Source of the DNA: Betaproteobacteria bacterium
GTDB lineage: Bacteria > Pseudomonadota > Gammaproteobacteria > Burkholderiales > SG8-41
Length of the DNA: 48,480 bases
NCBI GenBank assembly: GCA_021730905.1
Contig: JAKFYK010000018.1
Location: 1-48,480, forward strand
Direction: 5' to 3'
Within the stretch, counting starts at the first letter, position 1; each line of letters opens with the position of its first letter. The position numbers were made by a program, and so were the translations under genes. This document shows, piece after piece, positions 1 to 8,411 of the stretch. The notes beneath the pieces were generated by a model. The model saw only the letters and a list, made by a program, of their open reading frames with translations, was not told the DNA's origin and ran no database searches.

Positions 1-635
1 CACCGTTCCCGTCGATGGGCGCCGAATTTGTCGCGCAATTCGCTCCGATGCTGCTGGTCGCCTATATCACCACCATGTTGTCTGCCGATACCCGGCGCGC
101 GATGGCGCATGTCAAAGCGCTCTCGGAGACCGACGAGCTTACCGGCACACTCAACCGCCGCGCTTTTCTCGCGATGGCAACCCGCACTTACAGCCAGTCC
201 CAGCGCTTTGGCCGCAAATTCAGCGTCATCATGATCGACTCCGACAGCCTGAAGAAAATCAACGACTCGCACGGCCACGAAGCGGGCGACGAACTGCTCA
301 AAACCATGGTGCAAAAAATCCAGGATGAGTTGCGCCAGGCGGATTTGCTGTCGCGCTACGGCGGCGACGAGTTCGTGGTGCTGCTGCCGGATACCGATGC
401 CGAAGGCGCGCGGCTCACCGCAGAACGCATACGCGAGCGCATCGCGGGCGCACCGCTGCACATCGGCTCCGAGCGCGCCTCCATCAGCGCCAGCATGGGT
501 GTCGCCACGTTCCCCGACAACGGCGCCGACTTCGATCGCGTGTTCGATGCCGCAGACAGCGCCATGTACGCCAGCAAGACCAGCGGCAAAAACAAGGTTA
601 CCGTCGCCTATCCCGCGGCTCCCCGCGCTGCCTGA
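1..635 (+). CDS. GGDEF diguanylate cyclase, 5' end outside the window
   Basis: Synthesises cyclic di-GMP from two GTP. The frame is open from base 3, so the gene begins upstream of the window. Numbered from the internal Met at base 15: residues 6-25 look like the last part of a membrane segment, followed by a short helix and a GGDEF domain (about residues 38-200). Visible signatures are DELTGTLNRRAF (entry to the domain), GGDEF itself (residues 116-120, preceded by RY) and RQAD (107-110), five residues before GGDEF, which is the allosteric inhibitory I-site. Both active and inhibitory sites are intact, so it should be an active, product-inhibited enzyme. The sensor part cannot be judged. The 3' end overlaps the convergent DUF3025 gene by 28 bp. 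Confidence 0.93.
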   Translation, partial: PFPSMGAEFVAQFAPMLLVAYITTMLSADTRRAMAHVKALSETDELTGTLNRRAFLAMATRTYSQSQRFGRKFSVIMIDSDSLKKINDSHGHEAGDELLKTMVQKIQDELRQADLLSRYGGDEFVVLLPDTDAEGARLTAERIRERIAGAPLHIGSERASISASMGVATFPDNGADFDRVFDAADSAMYASKTSGKNKVTVAYPAAPRAA

Positions 636-1456
636 GATTCCGTTCTGTTCCGGCGTCCCGGCCTGAAATAGGCGGTATTCTCATAAAACGATGACTGGTT
701 ATTGGCGGGCCACCAACCCGGCACGCCGAGTATCGGCACGGGCGCAAGTTCGCGGGTGGTGCGGAAAAACATCGGATCCGCAATACGGCTTGCGAGCATC
801 CCATCGATGCACTCCAGTTGCTGAGCGAGCGTCAGCGAATGGAAGCCATGATCGACAGCAAACAACACGCTGCATCCGGTGATGCCGATAAAAGGCTGTA
901 GCGCCTTCTCGTACAGCGCGTGCCCGAACAGCAGCCAGCGCATGTTCTTGGTCACCCGCTCACGACGCTCCCAGAACAGGCGTTTCCACGCAAAATCCTG
1001 CGCGTCCTGCAGCAGATTGGCGTCGCTCGACACAACGATCACGCCGCTTTCGTCGAACAGGGTCAGCGCGTCCTGCGCGGGTCCGCGATTGGCCGCACCG
1101 CGCGACTGCTGATCCAGCAGCGCCTGATAATGACGCGTGTTGAGCGCGGCCTTCGCGCGCGGAAACGTGATCCACGCCAGCAGGTTGAACAGATCGTGCC
1201 AGTTGCGTGTGCGCAGTTGCAGCTCGCCCTCGCGGTAGATGCGCACTTCATAGCGATCCTCGAATGCGTCCACCCGCGCATGCTGAGGCGCCAGCCGCAG
1301 GGGTTGCCCGCCGCCGGACAGAATTCCACGTTCATCGATCACCGTCTGCAGTTCGACGAGTTCCGGCCAATCCGTCCCGCATAGCGCCGTGCCATAAATA
1401 CGCAGCGGCTCGAACAGCGGCGAACGGCCAAAAAAATCCTTGTCCCAGTTTTGCAT
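608..1456 (-). CDS. DUF3025 family protein
   Basis: Protein of about 282 aa matching the DUF3025 family of proteobacterial proteins of unknown function. Recognisable family features are the aromatic-rich N-terminus (NWDKDFF), the central RNWHDLFNLLAWITFPRAK block, a DESGVIVVSSD segment and the C-terminal ILGVPGWWPANN motif followed by FYENTAYFRPGR. No signal peptide or membrane helix is seen, so it is probably cytoplasmic. The ATG at 1456 is preferred over an upstream in-frame start at 1477 because the family usually begins close to the NWDKDFF block; neither has a strong ribosome binding site. The start region is divergent from the LhgO-like oxidase. No function is assigned. Confidence 0.85.
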   Translation of the reverse strand: MQNWDKDFFGRSPLFEPLRIYGTALCGTDWPELVELQTVIDERGILSGGGQPLRLAPQHARVDAFEDRYEVRIYREGELQLRTRNWHDLFNLLAWITFPRAKAALNTRHYQALLDQQSRGAANRGPAQDALTLFDESGVIVVSSDANLLQDAQDFAWKRLFWERRERVTKNMRWLLFGHALYEKALQPFIGITGCSVLFAVDHGFHSLTLAQQLECIDGMLASRIADPMFFRTTRELAPVPILGVPGWWPANNQSSFYENTAYFRPGRRNRTESQAARGAAG

Positions 1457-1489
1457 ATTGCAAGTGTACGATGACACACGCCAGCGCGG

Positions 1490-1495
1490 TAAAAT
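1490..1495 (+). promoter_or_regulatory. Possible -10 box of the LhgO-like gene
   Basis: TAAAAT followed by TGCC lies 32 nt before the ATG at 1527. The same TAAAATTGC context precedes the second GGT gene (13505-13510), and a related TAGAATGCGC precedes corA. No clear -35 is visible, so this rests on position and on the shared context. Confidence 0.3.
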
Positions 1496-1526
1496 TGCCG
1501 CCTTTCACACGTAACCTGATTCTCAA

Positions 1527-2624
1527 ATGGAAACCCTGGATTGCGCCGTCATCGGCGCGGGCGTCGTCGGCCTGGCCATCGCACGCAAACTGGCGATGAG
1601 TGGACGCGACGTCGTGATACTCGAAGCCGAAGACGCCTTCGGCACGCATACCAGCGCGCGCAACTCCGAAGTGATACACGCGGGCATTTACTACGCCTCC
1701 GGCTCGATGAAGGCCAAACTGTGCGTGCCCGGGCGCCAGGCGCTGTATCAGTACTGCGCCGAACACAACGTGCATCACCAGCGCATCGGCAAAGTCATCG
1801 TCGCCTGCGATGAGACCGAGTTGACGGGTTTAAAGAAATATAAAGCGCAGGCCGAAGCCAACGGCGTCGATGATCTGCGCATGCTGACATCCGTCGAACT
1901 GAAAGAAATGGAACCCGCGGTGCGCTGCGTCGCCGGTTTCCTGTCGCCGTCCACCGGCATCATCGACAGCCACGGCCTGATGCTGTCGTATCTGGGCGAA
2001 GCGGAAGACCGCGGCGCGATGCTGGCGCTATCCAGCCCGGTGCTGGGCGGGCGCGTTGAAAGCGACGGCATCGTGCTGGAGGTCGGCGGCAAGGAGCCGA
2101 TGACGGTGAAATGCCGCTCGGTGGTAATCAGCGCGGGCCTCAAGGCGCCGGATGTCGCGCGCAGCATCGCGGGCATACCCGCGGCAACCATTCCACCGAC
2201 CTACTACGCCATCGGCCATTACTACACACTCACCACCAAATCGCCATTCAACCGCCTAATTTACCCGGTGGCACGTCCCGACTGGCTGGGCGTGCACGTC
2301 ACCATCGATCTCGGCGGCCGCGTCAAATTTGGCCCGGACTTTGAATGGATCGACCGCATTGACTATCAGTTCGACCAGCGCCGCGAGGTATCTTTCTATA
2401 AAGCCATTCGCCATTACTTCCCCGCCTTGCAGGACGGCACGCTGCAACCCGGCTATACCGGCATACGTCCGCGCATCACCGGACCCGGCGAACCGGTGCA
2501 GGATTTCACCTTTCACGGCGAAAAGGAACACGGCGTGAAAGGGCTGATGACACTCTACGGCATTGAGTCGCCGGGGCTGACTTCGTCGCTGGCGATTGCG
2601 GATTATGTGGCCGACAACCTATGA
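1527..2624 (+). CDS. FAD-dependent oxidoreductase, L-2-hydroxyglutarate oxidase (LhgO)-like
   Basis: 365-aa member of the D-amino-acid oxidase (DAO) fold. A Rossmann dinucleotide-binding motif GAGVVG sits at residues 10-15, followed by an acidic residue at the end of beta-2 (ILEAED). The segment THTSARNSEVIHAGIYY is the hallmark of the LhgO/L2HGDH group, and the C-terminus carries the typical YTGIRPRI and GIESPGLTSSLAIADYV blocks that close over FAD. The family oxidises L-2-hydroxyglutarate or related 2-hydroxy acids and passes electrons to the quinone pool. Substrate cannot be fixed from sequence; glycerol-3-phosphate-dehydrogenase-like enzymes are a more distant alternative. The stop codon overlaps the start of the next, broken gene (ATGA). 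Confidence 0.88.
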   Translation: METLDCAVIGAGVVGLAIARKLAMSGRDVVILEAEDAFGTHTSARNSEVIHAGIYYASGSMKAKLCVPGRQALYQYCAEHNVHHQRIGKVIVACDETELTGLKKYKAQAEANGVDDLRMLTSVELKEMEPAVRCVAGFLSPSTGIIDSHGLMLSYLGEAEDRGAMLALSSPVLGGRVESDGIVLEVGGKEPMTVKCRSVVISAGLKAPDVARSIAGIPAATIPPTYYAIGHYYTLTTKSPFNRLIYPVARPDWLGVHVTIDLGGRVKFGPDFEWIDRIDYQFDQRREVSFYKAIRHYFPALQDGTLQPGYTGIRPRITGPGEPVQDFTFHGEKEHGVKGLMTLYGIESPGLTSSLAIADYVADNL

Positions 2625-3294
2625 TTCGATTGTCCATCATGGCAATGCGCAGAATGATATCTCCCGCCTGGCAGGTTGGTTTCCTTTTGGGAATACTCGC
2701 ACCTTTTTGTGTAAGTTGTATTTCTTATCCGAATGAGACAACCAAACCTGTCGTAGTTCATGGCGATCCACCGCCCCAGTTCCCGGAATCAAAATCCCTT
2801 GACGAGCGCGTTACAGAATCTCAATTCATCTTTGTGGGTGAAGCCGTTCGAATTTATTATGTTGACAGGAAACTCAGAGAAACGAGCTTCGAGCAAAGCG
2901 CTCTAGTTGGCGTGGGAAATCTGCGTCGAGCATTAGTAGAAATAAAAGGGTATTAGACGTTATTTGGCCTACGCATGAATCTGAGCGAAAAATAGTTACG
3001 ATACCGATTTTCACGAGTAACGCAGGTGACGGGGGACGAAAATCTGCATTTGACGAGGAGGTAGAGAAATATGTCGGGCTTCGAGGGATTTGGTTTGGCA
3101 CTTTCTCGATGCTGCATGAACATCATTACGGCAAGATTGATGGCAGCGAGACCTACGTACAGAAAATTTCCCCACCCGTAGAATTGTTTCTTCCCAAAAT
3201 CTGGTACAGCAACTCAAAACAGGTACCGAATCCTCTGCCGGTTAGCGAGCTGTCCGAAGTGATAGCGAGTATTCGGCGCACAAAAATGAAGTAA
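2621..3294 (+). pseudogene. Exported hypothetical protein interrupted by a frameshift
   Basis: Two abutting open frames appear to encode one protein. The first runs 2621-2956 (111 aa) with a hydrophobic N-terminal export signal ending near CVSC, which resembles but does not match a lipobox. It stops just after VEIKG. Reading one base back at 2944-2950 (A AAA GGG) continues without a stop as RVLDVIWPTHESERK... to a stop at 3294, giving about 224 aa. The join restores a plausible beta-strand pattern (ALVEIK/RVLDV). The region is much richer in A+T than its neighbours, suggesting recent acquisition. A sequencing error, a decayed gene or -1 slippage at A AAA G would all explain it. I do not recognise the family. 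Confidence 0.55.
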
Positions 3295-3338
3295 GGCCGC
3301 TAAGGTTTATATTGTAGGTAACTTAAAAATATATAAAT

Positions 3339-3354
3339 AAAACAAATACTTGCA
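3339..3354 (+). repeat. Imperfect copy of the 19-nt A+T-rich motif (copy F)
   Basis: AAAACAAATACTTGCA shares its first 13 bases with copy A (12459-12479) but lacks the leading TTA. It ends exactly at the stop codon of the minus-strand hydrolase. It has the same orientation as the other copies. Confidence 0.5.
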
Positions 3355-4194
3355 TCATTTCCGCTCCAGCGGCCCCAGAACCCCCCGCACCACCTCCACC
3401 CAATCCGGTCGCGCAAACACAAACCCTTCGTTGTGCCCGCCGCTCAGTTCCAGAAACGTCTTGGGCTCACGCGTGGCGTCGAATAGCCTTCTGCCGTGCG
3501 CATACGGAATGATTTCGTCACCGGGACTGTGCGCGATCAGCACCGGCACTTTGATGCGTTCAAGGTTGGCCAAATTATTGTAGTGAATGCGGGCCAGCCA
3601 GCGCACCGGTATCCACGGATAAACTTCGGCACCGAGATCGGGGATCGAGGTAAATGCCGACGCGAGTATCAGGGCCCGTGGTGCGGGTTGCGGATGCTGC
3701 GCCGCCAGCCATGTGGCCGGACCGCCGCCCAGTGACTCGCCGAAAATCACGATGTCCGGCGTCTTGATATCCCGCGTGACCGTCAACCATGCCCACGCCG
3801 CTTTTGCATCACGATAGGTACCCTCTTCCGACAGATGGCCGGTACTCTCGCCGTAGCCGCGATAATCCACCAGCAAGGTGTTGTATCCCAGGCGGTAAAA
3901 CATCTGGGCGTAGTCGATGCGGTGCGAAATATTACCGGCGTTGCCGTGCAGCAGCAGCACCGTGCCGCGCGCAGGTACGGACTTCGGCGCAGGTATCCAC
4001 CACGCGGCAAGCTGCTCGCCGTCTTCAGTGCCTAATTTCACCGCTTCGAACGCGAGCCCACGCGCCTGCGGCGTGATGCTATAGCTCCCTTTCATCGGCA
4101 AATAGACCAACCGCGTCTGAAACAGAAACACCAGCCCAAGCATCGCCGCATACGCCGCGACGAATACCAGAATCACTTTCATCAGGGTCGTCAT
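3355..4194 (-). CDS. Membrane-anchored alpha/beta hydrolase (BEM46/ABHD13-like)
   Basis: 279-aa serine hydrolase with one N-terminal membrane anchor (residues 6-26). The catalytic triad is visible: nucleophile Ser154 in GESLGG, an Asp in PGDEIIP and a His in SGGHNEG near the C-terminus. The oxyanion region LLLHGNAGN and the LVDYRGYGES block place it in the BEM46/ABHD13 group, whose substrates are mostly unknown. The catalytic domain probably faces the periplasm, though orientation is inferred only from the anchor. Its start overlaps the stop of the SrkA kinase gene (ATGA), so the two are likely one transcript. Confidence 0.88.
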   Translation of the reverse strand: MTTLMKVILVFVAAYAAMLGLVFLFQTRLVYLPMKGSYSITPQARGLAFEAVKLGTEDGEQLAAWWIPAPKSVPARGTVLLLHGNAGNISHRIDYAQMFYRLGYNTLLVDYRGYGESTGHLSEEGTYRDAKAAWAWLTVTRDIKTPDIVIFGESLGGGPATWLAAQHPQPAPRALILASAFTSIPDLGAEVYPWIPVRWLARIHYNNLANLERIKVPVLIAHSPGDEIIPYAHGRRLFDATREPKTFLELSGGHNEGFVFARPDWVEVVRGVLGPLERK

Positions 4195-5204
4195 CGAATC
4201 ACCTCCAGCGGCGGTTCATCTAGCGCGGCGGCCTGTTCGCGCAACGCCAGTATATGATCCTGCCAGTAGCGCTGGGTATTGAAAAACGGGAAGCTCTGTG
4301 GAAATGCCGGGTCTTCCCAGCGCCGTGCCAGCCAGCCGGCGTAATGCACCATGCGCAGGGTGCGCAGCGGCTCAATCAGCGCCAGTTCCGCCGGGTTGAA
4401 ATCGTGAAACTCGCGGTAGCCGGCGATAATCGCGGCCAACTGCTGCTGTTGCGCGTCACGGTCGCCTCCAAGCCACATCCAGAGGTCCTGCACCGCCGGC
4501 CCCATGCGCGCGTCGTCGAGATCGACGAAGTGAGGCCCCGCGTCCGTCCACAGGATATTACCCGCGTGGCAATCGCCGTGCAGCCGCAGCGTGCCGAAAC
4601 CACCGCCATCGTCACACTGCTGCCAGCGGTGCTTGACGCGCTCCAGCACATCGAGCGCCGTGCTTTCATACGCGGCGCGCAGATCGGGCGGCACGAAATC
4701 ATGATCCAGCACGTAGCGCACGGGTACCTCGCCAAACTCGTCCCACCCTATCGTCGGGCGATGGTCGAAATCCTGCAATGAACCAATCGCGTGTATGCGT
4801 GCGATGAAGCGGCCCAGCCAGCGCAACGTGTCTTCATCCTCGAATTCCGGTGTGCGTCCGCCCTGGCGCGGCGTCAGCGCCAGCAGGAATCCGGCGTGCT
4901 CGTGCAACGTACTCCCTTGCAACAGCAGCGGCGCCACCACCGGCAGTTCCGCCTGCGCGAGTTCCAGCGCATAGGCATGCTCCTCGAGTATGGCGGCGCG
5001 GCTCCAGCGTTGCGGCCGGTAGAACTTGGCAACCACGCTCTCGCCCGATTCCAGCCACACCTGATACACGCGGTTCTCGTAACTGTTGAGCGCGGTCAGG
5101 CGTCCGTCGCAGCGCAGGCCCGTGGTCTCCACGGCATCGAGCAGGCATTCCGGCGTCAGTGCCGCGTACGGAGCGGTAACAGACTCGTTATTTTTCTTGG
5201 GCAT
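4191..5204 (-). CDS. srkA: Stress response serine/threonine kinase SrkA (YihE/RdoA)
   Basis: 337-aa protein of the aminoglycoside-phosphotransferase-like kinase fold. The catalytic loop reads LRLHGDCHAGNILW, with the metal-binding motif FVDLDDARMGPAVQDLWMWL a few residues on; these are diagnostic of SrkA. An N-terminal lobe with ENRVYQV and VVAKFYRP carries the ATP-binding Lys. In Escherichia coli this cytoplasmic kinase protects cells during envelope and oxidative stress. It is the first gene of a two-gene operon with the hydrolase and is divergent from corA. Confidence 0.92.
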   Translation of the reverse strand: MPKKNNESVTAPYAALTPECLLDAVETTGLRCDGRLTALNSYENRVYQVWLESGESVVAKFYRPQRWSRAAILEEHAYALELAQAELPVVAPLLLQGSTLHEHAGFLLALTPRQGGRTPEFEDEDTLRWLGRFIARIHAIGSLQDFDHRPTIGWDEFGEVPVRYVLDHDFVPPDLRAAYESTALDVLERVKHRWQQCDDGGGFGTLRLHGDCHAGNILWTDAGPHFVDLDDARMGPAVQDLWMWLGGDRDAQQQQLAAIIAGYREFHDFNPAELALIEPLRTLRMVHYAGWLARRWEDPAFPQSFPFFNTQRYWQDHILALREQAAALDEPPLEVIR

Positions 5205-5226
5205 CGGGGAAGACTGGGGCTAGAAT
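5197..5226 (+). promoter_or_regulatory. Candidate sigma-70 promoter of corA
   Basis: TTGGGC (5197-5202), an 18-nt spacer and TAGAAT (5221-5226) lie 30 nt before the corA start. The -10 and its GCGC follow-on resemble other candidate promoters in this window. Part of the -35 lies inside the 5' end of srkA on the other strand. Confidence 0.45.
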
Positions 5227-5255
5227 GCGCGCAAACAGAAACACAGGGATGCAAC

Positions 5256-6200
5256 ATGCTAACAGCCTACACACGCAGCGGCCAGACGCTCACCAAAAAG
5301 CTCGTCAATCTGCGGGCCGAGTTGCCGCAAGACGCCGCATGGGTGGATCTGAACGACCCTACGGATCAGGAGCGCAACTGGGTCAAGGAACTGTACCAGC
5401 AGGAATTGCAGTTCATCGAGGAACTGGGTGAGATCGAAGCTAGTTCACGCTATTACCGCGACGAAACCGGCCTGCATATCAATCTGTATTTTCTCGCACT
5501 TGAGAATGGACTGGCACGCAACGTCAATGTCGCCTTCACCATTAACAAAGGCCGGCTGTTCACACTGCGCACCGACGAGCTACCGGAAATCCGCACGTTT
5601 TCTATCCACTGCTCCAAAGACGCCGCAGGATTCCCCGGGCCTGCAGACCTGCTGCTGGGCCTGGTCGCCACGCGCGTAGGCATGATGGCCGACGTTTACG
5701 AAAAACTGCAACGGGAGCTTGATGCCGTCAGCGGCAGTATTTTCAGAACCGGATCACGCGAAATGTCCAATGCGCTGGAAGCACTGGCGCGCATCGAGGA
5801 CATCAACGGCAAGGCGCGCCTGGGCTTCATGGAAAACAAGCGCGCCTATTCCAACCTCTCGCGTAATACCGATATCTCGGTCAACGCCGAAACCATGAGC
5901 GAAGTGCTGCGCGACGTGGAATCGCTGATGAACTTTTCTGATTTTCTCGCCGACCGCACCAAATTTTTGATGGATGCCGCGATCGGCATGACCAACATTG
6001 CGCACAACCGGCGCCTCAATGTGTTTACCGTGCTGTCGGTGGTGTTGATGCCGCCGACGCTGATTGCCAGCATCTACGGCATGAATTTCAAGAGCATGCC
6101 GGAATTGAGCTGGGCCTGGGGCTATCCGATGGCAATCGGACTGATAGTGCTTGCCGCGCTAGGCCCGGTGCTGTTCCTAAAGCACAGGGGCTGGCTATAG
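5256..6200 (+). CDS. corA: CorA family divalent cation transporter
   Basis: 314-aa transporter for Mg2+ (and often Co2+ or Ni2+). It has a large soluble N-terminal domain (about 1-245) and two C-terminal membrane helices. The selectivity motif YGMNF (Gly275-Met276-Asn277) ends the first helix and is followed by the MPEL loop that the family uses as an ion-recruiting site. The basic C-terminus LKHRGWL is typical of the bacterial CorA subgroup. The ATG at 5256 is chosen because AGGGA precedes it at a usable spacing; the longer open frame upstream runs antisense through srkA. Confidence 0.95.
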   Translation: MLTAYTRSGQTLTKKLVNLRAELPQDAAWVDLNDPTDQERNWVKELYQQELQFIEELGEIEASSRYYRDETGLHINLYFLALENGLARNVNVAFTINKGRLFTLRTDELPEIRTFSIHCSKDAAGFPGPADLLLGLVATRVGMMADVYEKLQRELDAVSGSIFRTGSREMSNALEALARIEDINGKARLGFMENKRAYSNLSRNTDISVNAETMSEVLRDVESLMNFSDFLADRTKFLMDAAIGMTNIAHNRRLNVFTVLSVVLMPPTLIASIYGMNFKSMPELSWAWGYPMAIGLIVLAALGPVLFLKHRGWL

Positions 6201-6234
6201 GGCGGTTGAACGTTCGGCGTCAAGCGTTGGCAAC

Positions 6235-6250
6235 ACCTGCAGTCGCAGGT
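6235..6250. terminator. Small hairpin between convergent genes
   Basis: ACCTGC-AGTC-GCAGGT forms a 6-bp stem with a tetraloop between the convergent corA and 367-aa genes. There is only TTTA after it on the plus strand, so termination activity is uncertain. Confidence 0.3.
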
Positions 6251-6289
6251 TTACTCAAAATTCCAGACGCTAAACTCCCGGCGGCAGAT

Positions 6290-7393
6290 TCAATGTGCGT
6301 GCGTCGCAACTTCAAGCTGATCCAGGTCATGCGGTGTCAGAAACCGTCCGCCGCGCGGCGTGCGATCCGCTGCGACCATCCCTAGCGATTGCGCATCGTT
6401 AAGCCGGCATTCTTCCAGTAAGTTATTGATTGTACTAATAATTTCTTTCAAATCATCCGGCGGATAAAGCGGCCACCGGAATCCTTCCAGCAGCGATTCG
6501 TCGAACACCGAACTCAAACTTACGCGCAATTCCGCGCCGCCGTCATCCGTGCGGTGCGCGGACAACACCACGGTCGGATCGCCGACAGCCATGCGGAATT
6601 GCCGCACGGCATTGCTTAAAAACAGACTGAATGCCAGTTCAATCTGCGCCGCACGGCCCGCGTCGGAAGCCAGATAAAGCGCAACCGGCCCACGCGGAAT
6701 CGGCAGCAGTTCCAGACCCGGTTGCGCGAGTTGCTGCGCGAGCAACTTGGTCAAGGGCATGCCCCATGCGCCCACATTCGAACCCGTCTCCATGACCGAC
6801 GGCACATGGGCAGGCGCCACGCTCGCGCCCACCAGAAACCGCAGATAGACTTCTTCCCGTCCAGGTTCAACGGTCAGGGCAGTGCCGGCAAGTTCAAGTG
6901 GCGCAGTACCCGTGCGCAACTGCGCGGCCCATAGACGCAGCAAGCGCGGGCGCAGACTATCCAGCGTCTCCATCGCGCACAACGCGTTGCCCAGGCCAAA
7001 GTTGCGCCCCGGGCCGAGCACGCCGTGTTGTTCCAGCAGTGCGGTGACGAAGGTGATATCCGGCAATGCATCGGGCACTTGCAATGACTTTTTTGCGCCG
7101 GCAACCATCACCAGCGGGATCGCGAACAACCGTGCGATCACCGTTTCGCCGCGTTCCGGTTTGTTAATGAGTTTGGCGAGCATTTGCTGAATATGGCGAT
7201 AACAATCCGCCGACGGTGCATCGCGCAACAACGCATGTACTTCGTCATCGGCTTGCGTATCAAGCAGGGCATCCAGTTCCAGCCGAAGCGTGGCACGCGC
7301 GGAAACATCACCGCCAAGGCTGGCAACGGCCATCGGGTGCAAACGTGACGTAGCGGGTGGTATGCGCCAAAGACGCGGATCGGGCAGAGTCAT
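6290..7393 (-). CDS. Uncharacterised 367-aa protein
   Basis: No family is recognised. The protein has no signal peptide or membrane helix and looks cytoplasmic and largely alpha-helical, with many short Leu/Ala-rich helices and an Arg/Thr/Glu composition typical of the organism. Distinctive stretches are GPGRNFGLGNALCAMETLDSL in the middle and VFDESLLEGFRWPLYPPDDL near the C-terminus. It is the last gene of a minus-strand run GGT, Bug, Bug, this gene, starting 36 bp after the second Bug. The gap and codon use are compatible with one transcript, but its role is unknown. Confidence 0.7.
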   Translation of the reverse strand: MTLPDPRLWRIPPATSRLHPMAVASLGGDVSARATLRLELDALLDTQADDEVHALLRDAPSADCYRHIQQMLAKLINKPERGETVIARLFAIPLVMVAGAKKSLQVPDALPDITFVTALLEQHGVLGPGRNFGLGNALCAMETLDSLRPRLLRLWAAQLRTGTAPLELAGTALTVEPGREEVYLRFLVGASVAPAHVPSVMETGSNVGAWGMPLTKLLAQQLAQPGLELLPIPRGPVALYLASDAGRAAQIELAFSLFLSNAVRQFRMAVGDPTVVLSAHRTDDGGAELRVSLSSVFDESLLEGFRWPLYPPDDLKEIISTINNLLEECRLNDAQSLGMVAADRTPRGGRFLTPHDLDQLEVATHAH

Positions 7394-7429
7394 TATTCGA
7401 GGTGGATAATCCGGTGTTAAATCCGGCGG

Positions 7430-8395
7430 CTAATCCACGCGCGCGCCAGATTCGCGCACCACCTTTGCCCACTTCGCAAAATCCGCGCGGATGATGCGCG
7501 CGAACTCTTCCGCGCCGCCGCCCGCCACATCGGCACCCTGCACGCGCAAGCTGTCCTTGATCGGCTGCGCGTTCAGCGCCTTGTTCAATTCCGCATTTAT
7601 GCGCGTGATGATCGCGGCGGACGTGCCCGCTGGCGCGAGTATGCCAAACCAGTTCACAACTTCATAACCGGGCACGGTCTCGGCAATCGCTGGCAGATCG
7701 GGAAACGACGGCGAGCGCTTCGGTCCTGTCACCGCCATGCCGCGCAATTTGCCGGCCTTGACTTGGGGAGCCAACGGCACGGCGCTGGCTATCGTAAGTC
7801 CCACTTGCCCACCGATCAGATCGGTAATCAAAGGCCCCGTGCCCTTGTACGGAATATGATTGAGATCGACAGCCGCCATCGACTTGAACAACTCCATTGC
7901 CAGATGACTGGAAGCGCCGCTGCCGCCGGAAGCGTAATTGACCTGCCCCGGCCGCGCTTTCGCGTAAGCGATCAACTCCTTGACCGTTTTCGCCGGCAAC
8001 GAAGGATTTGCCGCCATCATCAATGGCACAGTCACAAACTGCACCACCGGTGCGAAATCCTTGATTGCGTCGTACTGCACTTTTTTGTAGAGATGCGGGT
8101 TAATCACATGCGGTATTGAAGTAAACAGCAACGTGTAGCCGTCGGACGCACCGCGCGCGGCTATTTCGGTCGCCACCAGCCCACCCGCACCGCCGCGATT
8201 GTCAACGACGACCTGCTGGCCGATGCGCTCGGTTAATTGCTGCGCAGCGATGCGGCCGAGAATATCCGCGGCACCGCCGGGCGGAAAGCCGACGATCAGA
8301 CGCACCGGGCGCGCAGGGTAGTCTTGCGCAGTAACAACGCCCACACAGGCCACACAGGCCACACACAAGACCAACGAAGAAACTCTCACCATCAT
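7430..8395 (-). CDS. Bug family (TTT-type) periplasmic substrate-binding protein, Bug1
   Basis: About 321 aa. Cleavable signal peptide (SSLVLCVACVACVGVVTAQ), then the family's opening strand DYPARPVRLIVGFPPGGAADILGRI and the VVDNRGGAGGLVATE loop that contact a ligand carboxylate. The family binds di- and tricarboxylates, aromatic acids or amino acids for TctAB-type carriers, but no tctA or tctB lies in this window. The ATG pair at 8395/8392 is preferred to a GTG at 8428, which would overlap Bug2 and lengthen the leader. The signal peptide is encoded partly by a 9-nt tandem repeat. It is in tandem with Bug2 (16-bp gap). Confidence 0.9.
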   Translation of the reverse strand: MMVRVSSLVLCVACVACVGVVTAQDYPARPVRLIVGFPPGGAADILGRIAAQQLTERIGQQVVVDNRGGAGGLVATEIAARGASDGYTLLFTSIPHVINPHLYKKVQYDAIKDFAPVVQFVTVPLMMAANPSLPAKTVKELIAYAKARPGQVNYASGGSGASSHLAMELFKSMAAVDLNHIPYKGTGPLITDLIGGQVGLTIASAVPLAPQVKAGKLRGMAVTGPKRSPSFPDLPAIAETVPGYEVVNWFGILAPAGTSAAIITRINAELNKALNAQPIKDSLRVQGADVAGGGAEEFARIIRADFAKWAKVVRESGARVD

Positions 8396-8411
8396 GATTT
8401 GCCGCGCGGGC

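Noticed and set aside
4791..5255. 155-codon upstream extension of the corA frame
   Set aside because: It is antisense to srkA and CorA homology begins at the ATG at 5256.
8341..8367. Tandem 9-nt repeat (CACACAGGC type) considered as a CRISPR-like or phase-variation repeat
   Set aside because: Only about three units, in frame in the Bug1 signal peptide (VACVACVG); units of 9 nt would not shift the frame and there are no spacers.
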